Origin: an uncultured Bacilli bacterium
Lineage (GTDB): Bacteria; Bacillota_I; Bacilli_A; RF39; UBA660
Assembly (NCBI GenBank): GCA_947599755.1
Contig: CANQFO010000016.1
Span: 1-17,368 of the forward strand
Direction: 5' to 3'
DNA length: 17,368 nt
Of this stretch, positions 1 to 5,311 are shown in pieces. The number at the start of each line of letters is the position of its first letter. Position 1 is the stretch's first letter. A program made the translations under genes and the position numbers. Below the pieces are notes generated by a model. That model made no database searches and was not told where the DNA came from. It saw nothing but the letters and a program-made list of their open reading frames with translations.

Positions 1-223
1 GACGAAAACTAGTGCTTCCGCGGTACCACCCTATTTATTGCTTTTGGCAATCACTCTCGGTTCCATCAAACCTAGCATAGGTAACGGTATGCTTCCGACT
101 TAGTCTACTGAATTTCTTTAAGCACTCAGAAGTGTTCTTTCCATGTATTTTCTTATTAGGTTCCACCATACCCTAACTCTCTATAAAGAAAGAATACATT
201 TACTTTTCTTCTTCATCGATTTC
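1..223 (-). promoter_or_regulatory. T-box riboswitch leader, Asn specifier (3' end cut by window edge)
   Basis: The minus strand at 32-18 reads AGGGTGGTACCGCGG, the classic T-box bulge that binds the uncharged tRNA acceptor end. The Stem I features are present: a loop-E-like segment at about 217-200 (GATGAAGAAGAAAAGTA), a distal hairpin TTAGG/CCTAA near 176-157, and the 3' side of the specifier loop at 137-123. Aligned by memory with the well-studied Oceanobacillus glyQ leader (GGC-A-CUUC-GAG), the equivalent triplet here is AAC at 136-134, followed by A-CUUC-UGAG, so tRNA-Asn is the predicted ligand. A Stem III-like hairpin GCATA/TATGC follows near 93-76. Antiterminator and terminator run off the left edge, as does the regulated gene, probably asnS. 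The T-box class is certain; the specifier reading is good but alignment-based. The TGGU bulge would pair with A73, or with G73 by wobble. Confidence 0.93.
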
Positions 224-229
224 TTTTTT

Positions 230-258
230 GTTTTATCACATAAATTTTTTTTTGTCAA
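230..258 (-). promoter_or_regulatory. Promoter of the T-box leader
   Basis: On the minus strand a perfect -35 TTGACA (258-253) is followed after 17 bases by TAAAAC (235-230), a weak -10 preceded by TGTGA. The predicted start near 223 coincides with the first bases of T-box Stem I, which supports the assignment. Confidence 0.6.
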
Positions 259-321
259 ATATAATATAGTTTGTTTTTATTTTATGCATATCATCACAGA
301 TTTATTCTCTTACCCAATTGA

Positions 322-717
322 TTATCTATCTAAATGATAAAATTCACTTGCCCAAGTAAGAGATTCTTTCGTTGCTTCGGTAATTCCTTTTAACTTAGAT
401 ATATCTTTTTTTCTTAAATCTGCTACAGTATGAAGATTATTTTTTACTAATATCTTTTTATCTTCTAAGTTAAATGTAGAAATCATTTCTAACGAAAATC
501 TTTCATCTAAAGTTTTCTTTTTCTTTTCTCTTTTTTTGATCATTTTCTTTACTGTATTAATACTTGCTTGTTTACTTTTTATTTCTTGAAATGCTTCTAC
601 TACTTCTTTTAATTTTTGAATTACCTCTTTTTTATTGTTAGCCTCTTCTAAAAATATTAGTAATCTCTTCAATTCTTCATTAGTAGCTTGCTTTAACATC
701 GTTTCTTCTAACTTCAT
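322..717 (-). CDS. Small protein with C-terminal helix-hairpin-helix-like domain
   Basis: I do not recognise a named family for this 131-residue protein. Residues 1-70 are highly charged and helical (probable coiled coil, ending in a Lys-rich stretch KKREKKKK). Residues about 82-127 (LEDKKILVKNNLHTVADL, then DISKLKGITEATKESL) have the pattern of the helix-hairpin-helix fold found at the C-terminus of RNA polymerase alpha, where a 'TVxDL...L.xIxGIxxxxxxxL' motif contacts DNA. A nucleic-acid-binding role is therefore plausible but inferred. A strong ribosome binding site (AAGAAGGGG) precedes the ATG, and a good promoter lies 30 bases upstream. It is transcribed alone, toward the T-box promoter, with no obvious terminator. 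Confidence 0.75.
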   Translation of the reverse strand: MKLEETMLKQATNEELKRLLIFLEEANNKKEVIQKLKEVVEAFQEIKSKQASINTVKKMIKKREKKKKTLDERFSLEMISTFNLEDKKILVKNNLHTVADLRKKDISKLKGITEATKESLTWASEFYHLDR

Positions 718-746
718 CTTTACCCCTTCTTTTTAATTTCTTGCTC

Positions 747-775
747 ATTATATCATAATTTAAGGATATCGTCAA
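747..775 (-). promoter_or_regulatory. Promoter of the helix-hairpin-helix protein gene
   Basis: The minus strand has TTGACG (775-770), a 17-base spacer and a perfect TATAAT (752-747). Transcription would start near 740, giving a leader of about 23 bases. Confidence 0.8.
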
Positions 776-788
776 ACTTTAGGAATCA

Positions 789-1376
789 TCATAAATGTAG
801 ACTGAGTACTTTATTGACTTGTTCCATAGATTCTTCTAGTGTACCATTATTATCAATTATTGCTGTAATTTTTCTTTTTTGGATATTTTCTTTTGAAAAA
901 TCAACGGAATCAGCTAAAAATCTACGGCACATTTCATCATATTTTGGATTCTCTTGACCATTTTCTCTTTCAAGAGCTCTAGTTAATCTAATTCTATCTT
1001 CTGTTTGAATTAAAATAGAAATAATGTTCTTTGGATCATAATATTTTAAATAATTATCTAATCCTACTAAAGTATTCATTCCTAAATAATTTTGTGTTTC
1101 TAAATGGATATTCTCCATAGTAGTAAAATAATACCATGGTCCATATACTGTATCATATTTTCTTGCTTCAATTATCTTTTTTTCTTGGGCTAATTGAATC
1201 ATTTCTTCTTCAGTACAAAAATAATACTCTCTTCCCTGTTTTTCATGAATTCTCTTTGGACGAGTAGTATACATAATCATTTTTTGTAAGGCAAAATGAT
1301 TTTCCGTTAATATTCTTTGATAAATAGAATCTTTTCCTGAGGAAGATGGTCCCATCAATAAGACAATTTTTCCCAT
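789..1376 (-). CDS. Guanylate-kinase-like P-loop nucleotide kinase
   Basis: A 195-residue P-loop protein. It has GPSSSGKD at residues 9-16 (phosphate-binding loop), TTRPKR at 37-42 and GREYYF at 48-53. The last two match the GMP-binding signature of guanylate kinases (TTRxxRxxE..G.DYxF), and the length is close to the usual ~205. The second half (LGMNTLVGLDNYLKYY, then LIQTEDRIRLTRALERE) is divergent: the usual 'LLEIDVQGA' segment is not preserved. It may be a paralogue rather than the housekeeping gmk, with a role in nucleotide phosphorylation or an unknown substrate. I chose the ATG at 1376: it is preceded by AAAAGGAGAAAATAAT, and a near-consensus promoter lies at 1401-1429, so the 46-residue extension to 1514 would be upstream of the transcript. 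TGA is the stop. It is divergent from trpS. Confidence 0.85.
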   Translation of the reverse strand: MGKIVLLMGPSSSGKDSIYQRILTENHFALQKMIMYTTRPKRIHEKQGREYYFCTEEEMIQLAQEKKIIEARKYDTVYGPWYYFTTMENIHLETQNYLGMNTLVGLDNYLKYYDPKNIISILIQTEDRIRLTRALERENGQENPKYDEMCRRFLADSVDFSKENIQKRKITAIIDNNGTLEESMEQVNKVLSLHL

Positions 1377-1400
1377 ATTATTTTCTCCTTTTCTATCTGA

Positions 1401-1429
1401 ATTATAGCAAAGAATCCCATAGCTTTCAA
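1401..1429 (-). promoter_or_regulatory. Promoter of the guanylate-kinase-like gene
   Basis: The minus strand shows TTGAAA (1429-1424), 17 bases, then perfect TATAAT (1406-1401). The predicted start near 1394 leaves a short leader carrying the GGAG site, and it fixes the downstream ATG at 1376 as the true start. Confidence 0.85.
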
Positions 1430-1451
1430 TCTTTTCTCGAAAAATATGAGA

Positions 1452-1480
1452 TAGACTTTTCATCAGAAATTTAGTACAAT
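1452..1480 (+). promoter_or_regulatory. Promoter of trpS
   Basis: TAGACT (1452-1457) and TACAAT (1475-1480) are separated by 17 bases. The start near 1487 leaves a leader of only about 14 bases containing AGGAAGTGAG. No T-box or other leader regulator fits in that space, so this trpS is not under T-box control. The promoter lies back to back with the one for the kinase-like gene. Confidence 0.7.
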
Positions 1481-1500
1481 ATCTTTTAGGAAGTGAGTTT

Positions 1501-2505
1501 ATGAAAAAAACCATCTTAACTGGACTTAGGCCTACAGGAAATCTACATTTAGGACATTATTTTGGAGCTTGTCAAAATTATTTAAAGATGCAAGATCAAT
1601 ATGAGTTTTATTTAGAAATTGCAGATGTACAAGCATTAACGGATAATTTTCAACATCCTGAAAAAGTTCGGTTAAATGTTTTCGAAATTACTAAGGATTT
1701 ATTAGCCATTGGATTAGATCCTGCAAAAGTAAATTTTTTTATTCAATCTAAGATTCCAGAAATTGCTGAATTAACTATTTTTTATTCTAATTTAGTGACC
1801 GTTTCAAGGTTAGAGAGAAACCCTACAGTAAAAAGTGAAATTGGTCAAAAAAAAGAGTTGTTTGGAGCAAATGGAGAAAGTATTACATATGGTTTTTTGG
1901 GATATCCTGTTAGTCAAGCAGCAGATATTACTGTTTTTGATGGAGAGTTAGTACCCGTTGGAGATGATCAATTGCCTCTTTTGGAACAATGTCGTGAAAT
2001 TGTTCGAAAATTTAATTCTATTTATGGAAAAATTTTAAAAGAACCTCAGCAAGTTCTTAGTTCTACTACTCGAGTAAAAGGATTAGATGGAAATGAGAAA
2101 ATGGGAAAAAGTCTTGGAAATGCTATTTATCTAGTTGATGATTTAGATACCATTCAAAAAAAAGTAATGAATGCTGTTACTGATCCAAAAAAAATCAAAA
2201 AAGATGATCCTGCTGATCCCTCTATTTGTATGGTATTTTATTATCATCAATTAGTTAATTCTAAAGATACGGTTTCTAAAGTTTGTACAGAATGTAAAAA
2301 AGGCAAACGTGGTTGTGTACAATGTAAAAAAGAATTAATTGAAGCAATGTATCAGTTTTTACAACCAATTCAACAACGTCGTCGTTACTATGAAGAACAC
2401 GAAGAAGTCGTTTTAGATATTTTAGAACAAGGAAGTAAAAAAGCAAAAAAGAAAGCAACTCAGCAAATGAAAAAAATAAAACAAGCCATGAAAATAGACT
2501 ATTAA
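1501..2505 (+). CDS. trpS: Tryptophanyl-tRNA synthetase
   Basis: A class I aminoacyl-tRNA synthetase of 334 residues, the normal bacterial TrpRS length. It charges tRNA-Trp in the cytoplasm. The N-terminus has TGLRPTGNLHLGHY (HIGH motif HLGH at residues 16-19). The KMSKS loop is KMGKS at 200-204, with GLDGNEKM before it, typical of TrpRS. Cysteines at 243, 265, 272 and 275 give C-x21-C-x6-C-x2-C, close to the C-x22-C-x6-C-x2-C that holds a 4Fe-4S cluster in Thermotoga maritima TrpRS; Cys262 is an additional one. A GGAAGTGAG ribosome site precedes the ATG. The last bases form part of a terminator. A DUF3603 gene next to trpS also occurs in Bacillus subtilis (yjbA-trpS), though there the pair is not convergent. 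Confidence 0.97.
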   Translation: MKKTILTGLRPTGNLHLGHYFGACQNYLKMQDQYEFYLEIADVQALTDNFQHPEKVRLNVFEITKDLLAIGLDPAKVNFFIQSKIPEIAELTIFYSNLVTVSRLERNPTVKSEIGQKKELFGANGESITYGFLGYPVSQAADITVFDGELVPVGDDQLPLLEQCREIVRKFNSIYGKILKEPQQVLSSTTRVKGLDGNEKMGKSLGNAIYLVDDLDTIQKKVMNAVTDPKKIKKDDPADPSICMVFYYHQLVNSKDTVSKVCTECKKGKRGCVQCKKELIEAMYQFLQPIQQRRRYYEEHEEVVLDILEQGSKKAKKKATQQMKKIKQAMKIDY

Positions 2506-2527
2506 CATTGGTCTGTTTTATTTTTTT
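2491..2527. terminator. Bidirectional terminator between trpS and the DUF3603 gene
   Basis: The stem AAAATAGAC (2491-2499) pairs with GTCTGTTTT (2511-2519) with one G-T pair, followed by a run of T to 2527. On the other strand the same hairpin ends in GTCTATTTTC, so it can serve both convergent genes. It overlaps the trpS stop codon and the end of the opposite gene. Confidence 0.8.
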
Positions 2528-3162
2528 GTATAAGTAAGTCTTACAATTTCGTATAATTCATTATGTTTTTCAGAAAAGTTTTTCTCAATTTCATTCCTCA
2601 TTCGTTCAATCTTTTCTTTTAAAGATAAATTATCTTTTGGAAATAATTCTTCATATAAATAATTAATTTTATCTTCATTTTTTTCTTGATATAATGTACT
2701 TAATTCTTTTAATAAATATCTTTTTTTTAGTAATTCTTCTCTTGTTAAAAAATTTTCTTTTTTATATTTTTTGCTTTTTTCATATTCTATTTTTTCTTCA
2801 TATAATCCATTACATTCTTCGATAATGTCTTCTTCTTCATCTAATAATAATCCACTTCTACTAATCACTTCTCCATCTTTATTAAACTCTAAAGCAATAA
2901 CTTTATTTAAATCAGAAAATAAAGCACCATATTTAATATCTTTTTTATTTTTATATGATATGGTTGCTCCTTTTATTTTTGATAAAAATTCTTGATTCAT
3001 TTTAATTTGATAATTGTTTAAATCATCCATTTGTTTAGAGGAAATTTTAAATAATAAAATTCTTTTAATGTGTTCTAATGCATCGTTTTCTTTCCATTCA
3101 TAAAATTCAATTATTCTTTCATCATCATTAAAATTTAATAGTATATCATATATATAGGTCAT
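2518..3162 (-). CDS. yjbA: DUF3603 (YjbA-like) protein
   Basis: A soluble 214-residue protein. The N-terminus (MTYIYDILLNF..., FYEWKENDALEHIKRILLFKI) matches what I recall of B. subtilis YjbA/DUF3603, which has a 'YVNDIWVNF...FYEWxxxDxxExLxxVPLLKV' pattern. A middle segment (GALFSDLNKVIALEFNKDGEVISRSGLLLDEEEDI) also fits. The C-terminal 80 residues are very charged and helical. The function of the family is unknown. In B. subtilis yjbA is next to trpS, and here it lies immediately beyond trpS but convergent, so synteny supports the call. An AAGGAGAG site lies 7 bases before the ATG. The start overlaps the stop of the upstream small membrane gene (ATGA), indicating translational coupling. Confidence 0.8.
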   Translation of the reverse strand: MTYIYDILLNFNDDERIIEFYEWKENDALEHIKRILLFKISSKQMDDLNNYQIKMNQEFLSKIKGATISYKNKKDIKYGALFSDLNKVIALEFNKDGEVISRSGLLLDEEEDIIEECNGLYEEKIEYEKSKKYKKENFLTREELLKKRYLLKELSTLYQEKNEDKINYLYEELFPKDNLSLKEKIERMRNEIEKNFSEKHNELYEIVRLTYTKK

Positions 3163-3371
3163 TTTTTTCTCTCCTTTCGATGATATAGACAGATTAGTTC
3201 TATTAAAAATCCTAATAAAAATAAATTACATTCGGCTCTACTTAAAATTAATGATAGATATTCTTTTATAGTATAACCAAAGGTAAATAAATTTATGTAT
3301 ATGATGATATAACTAAGTCCAATTACCATGAAAAGATAAGCAATTATCATGATTAATATTTTTGTTATCAT
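3159..3371 (-). CDS. Small two-helix membrane protein
   Basis: An unrecognised protein of about 70 residues, with two hydrophobic helices (roughly residues 2-26 and 46-63). The loop between them includes NLFTFGYTIKEYLSLI, and the tail is basic (YHRKERKK). The ATG at 3371 is chosen; an in-frame TTG two codons earlier (3377) is an alternative. Neither has a good ribosome binding site. Its TGA stop overlaps the ATG of the DUF3603 gene by 4 bases, so the two probably form one unit and may act together. The terminator of rmuC lies just upstream; I saw no convincing promoter in the 60 bases between, so expression may depend on read-through. Confidence 0.65.
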   Translation of the reverse strand: MITKILIMIIAYLFMVIGLSYIIIYINLFTFGYTIKEYLSLILSRAECNLFLLGFLIELICLYHRKERKK

Positions 3372-3432
3372 AATCAATTTTATGTGTAAATCTTTTTTTG
3401 TATACTTAGAAGAAAGTAAATTTCTAAATATT

Positions 3433-3460
3433 AAAAAAAAAAGAATTTTTCATTCTTTTT
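3433..3460 (-). terminator. Terminator of the VTT-rmuC operon
   Basis: On the minus strand AAAAAGAAT (3460-3452), loop GAAAA, ATTCTTTTT (3446-3438), then more T. The stem contains the rmuC stop codon TGA (3452-3450). It is A/T-rich and therefore of moderate strength. Confidence 0.7.
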
Positions 3461-4529
3461 CATCTTCTTTGTTTTCTAGTTGATTTACTTCTACTTGATT
3501 AATCGTTTCAAATTTTTTTGTAATTTTTTCTGTGGTGATAGAGACATTTTCTACATCTTTATTTACTGTTTGAATACTTCTTGCAAGTTTATCCCATCTT
3601 TCTTTGTATCTTGCAAATTCTAATCCTAATTTATTTAATTCTTCATGGATAATAGAAGTATATTTATCTCTTTCCATATTTTTAATGATCATTTCAATTA
3701 CCGTTAACGTAGAAATTAAAGTAGTAGGAGAAGATATCCATACTCTTTTTTTATAGGCATAATTAATAATATCTGGGTGATAAGCATTTAATTCAGCAAA
3801 GATTGCTTCTGCTGGTAAGAATAAAATTGCTTGATCTGAAGTTTCTCCTGGAATAATATATTTGTTACTAATTGCATCAATATGCTTTTTCATATCCTGT
3901 TTAAACATTTTCTCATACATTTCTCTTTGAGCTGGAGTATTCTTTTTATCAACCATCATTTGATAATTTTCTAATGGAAATTTAGAATCTATTGCAATTG
4001 TTCCTAAGGGTTCTGGAGCAAAAACAACAGAATCTGCAATTACTCCTGTACTTAAAGTATATTGCATTCGATAAATTCGATCATTTTTTTCTCCAAAAAC
4101 ATTAGTCAAAATATGATTTAAATTAACTTCTCCAAAAATTCCTCTTGTTTTTTTATCCGTCAATATACTTTGAAGACTAACAATATCGGTTGAAAGAGTT
4201 TCAATTTTCTTTTGTGCTTCATCGATTTTGGATAACCGTTCAATTACATTCATAAAAGTTTTATTGGTCTTATCAAAATTCTGATCTAATCTTTCATTAA
4301 CTTTTTCATTAATTGCTAGAAGACGTTTTTCTAATTGTTCATTTAATTTTGTAAAATCTTCATTCATGTTACGACTTAAATCGTTTTTAAATTCTCCCAT
4401 TTCTTTTGTCATACTTAGTTCTAATTTTCCTAACCGCTCAGTAATATTACTCTCATTAATATTTTTAAAAAGAGAAATTACAATTAATATCAAATTTAAA
4501 ACTAATAAACCAATAATAATATAATCCAT
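3450..4529 (-). CDS. rmuC: RmuC-family DNA recombination protein
   Basis: A 359-residue protein with one N-terminal membrane helix (about 3-21), a long coiled coil (about 24-125, with many Leu/Glu/Lys heptads) and the RmuC domain, a PD-(D/E)XK nuclease-like fold, from about 126. Diagnostic stretches are KKTRGIFGEVNLNHIL, ADSVVFAPEP, TIAIDSKFPLENYQ and AILFLPAEAIFAEL. In E. coli RmuC limits inversions at short inverted repeats. The length is slightly short for the family (about 400-500) because of a shorter tail. The ATG is preceded by AAAGTGGTGA. It follows the VTT membrane gene after 15 bases, so it is co-transcribed with it. It ends in a hairpin. Confidence 0.93.
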   Translation of the reverse strand: MDYIIIGLLVLNLILIVISLFKNINESNITERLGKLELSMTKEMGEFKNDLSRNMNEDFTKLNEQLEKRLLAINEKVNERLDQNFDKTNKTFMNVIERLSKIDEAQKKIETLSTDIVSLQSILTDKKTRGIFGEVNLNHILTNVFGEKNDRIYRMQYTLSTGVIADSVVFAPEPLGTIAIDSKFPLENYQMMVDKKNTPAQREMYEKMFKQDMKKHIDAISNKYIIPGETSDQAILFLPAEAIFAELNAYHPDIINYAYKKRVWISSPTTLISTLTVIEMIIKNMERDKYTSIIHEELNKLGLEFARYKERWDKLARSIQTVNKDVENVSITTEKITKKFETINQVEVNQLENKEDEKE

Positions 4530-4544
4530 TTTTTCACCACTTTC

Positions 4545-5123
4545 TTATTCAATGTTCATTTTTTTTCCAATTATTTTGGATAAGATATAGGCAACAATTA
4601 TCATTGAAGTAATTAAAATAATTGAGTTTATATCTGTTATTTTTTCAATTAAACTCTTTCCTACATATCCCCAAAATGTGACCATGAATATTTTTCCAAT
4701 TAGTAATGCAATTAAGAACTTTTTTTGATTTATTCCTGATACTCCTGCTAAAATATTAATTAAAAATGCAGGAATAAATGGTAAAATCATTAATACTACT
4801 AAATTTGAAAGAGAAATCTTTTCAAATTTTTTGATTGCTTTTTCTATTTTTGCTTTTGTTTTATTCTTTACTATTTTAAAAACTACGTTGTTGGAAAGGT
4901 AGTAAAAAAATAAATATGCTAAAAAGCAACCTAGAGATGTTGCGATCCAAGATAGAATGATTCCTAATAAAAATCCAAAGGCATTTATATTTAAAGCAAT
5001 AAAAACACCTAAGGGAAGTGCAGGAATAAAAGATTCTGCTAATACTAATAAAAATCCAAAAATAATTCCGCCATCTGCAATTAAGGTTGTTGCTTTTGTT
5101 GCTAAATTATTTATGATATTCAA
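4545..5123 (-). CDS. VTT-domain (DedA/TVP38/TMEM64) membrane protein
   Basis: A 192-residue polytopic membrane protein. The stretches AESFIPALPLGVFIALN, FGFLLG, SWIATSLGCFLAYLFFYYL and LPFIPAFLINILAGVSG are characteristic of the VTT/SNARE-associated domain, shared by DedA and TVP38 proteins that move lipids across the membrane. Four to five further hydrophobic helices follow and the end is basic. Start choice: the longest frame opens at GTG 5168 (AAGGA upstream), but a promoter (TTGTGA-17-TATAAT at 5142-5170) lies within its first codons, and AGAAGGTGA precedes TTG 5123, so the TTG is preferred with moderate confidence. It is first gene of an operon with rmuC (15-base gap) and divergent from the SGNH surface protein gene. 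Confidence 0.82.
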   Translation of the reverse strand: MNIINNLATKATTLIADGGIIFGFLLVLAESFIPALPLGVFIALNINAFGFLLGIILSWIATSLGCFLAYLFFYYLSNNVVFKIVKNKTKAKIEKAIKKFEKISLSNLVVLMILPFIPAFLINILAGVSGINQKKFLIALLIGKIFMVTFWGYVGKSLIEKITDINSIILITSMIIVAYILSKIIGKKMNIE

Positions 5124-5141
5124 TTTATCACCTTCTAGCTT

Positions 5142-5170
5142 ATTATAGTATAAAAATATCTTCTTCACAA
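5142..5170 (-). promoter_or_regulatory. Promoter of the VTT-rmuC operon
   Basis: The minus strand shows TTGTGA (5170-5165), 17 bases, and TATAAT (5147-5142). The start near 5135 would leave only about 12 bases before TTG 5123, just enough for the AAGGTGA site. This very short leader resembles that of trpS. Confidence 0.7.
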
Positions 5171-5260
5171 GATATTCCTTATTTTATTTTTTCCCGTTCT
5201 TAATCATTTATTCCTTTTGTGTAAAGTAATGTCTTTTCCATTTATAATTTCTAATTTTAT

Positions 5261-5289
5261 TTGAATTTCATCTTTTTATAGGGTACAAT
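5261..5289 (+). promoter_or_regulatory. Promoter of the SGNH surface protein gene
   Basis: TTGAAT (5261-5266), a 17-base spacer and TACAAT (5284-5289) precede an ATAGGAGTG ribosome site (5298-5306) and the ATG at 5312. Confidence 0.8.
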
Positions 5290-5311
5290 AAAATAAGATA
5301 GGAGTGTTTGT

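Noticed and set aside
131..135. ACT (Thr) or CAC (His) as the T-box specifier
   Set aside because: Only AAC places the conserved purine immediately after the codon and keeps the CUUC-GAG register seen in well-studied T-boxes.
143..337. Plus-strand ORF of 64 codons across the T-box region
   Set aside because: It runs antisense to a structured RNA leader, is rich in Phe/Ile/Leu as expected from T-rich DNA, and lacks a ribosome site.
1377..1514. 46-residue N-terminal extension of the guanylate-kinase-like ORF
   Set aside because: A TTGAAA-17-TATAAT promoter lies inside it, it overlaps the trpS start and promoter, and the ATG at 1376 has a strong ribosome site and begins directly at the P-loop strand.
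5124..5168. GTG start for the VTT membrane protein
   Set aside because: A promoter overlaps those codons and TTG 5123 has a good AGAAGGTGA site. This is not excluded completely, because AAGGA precedes the GTG.
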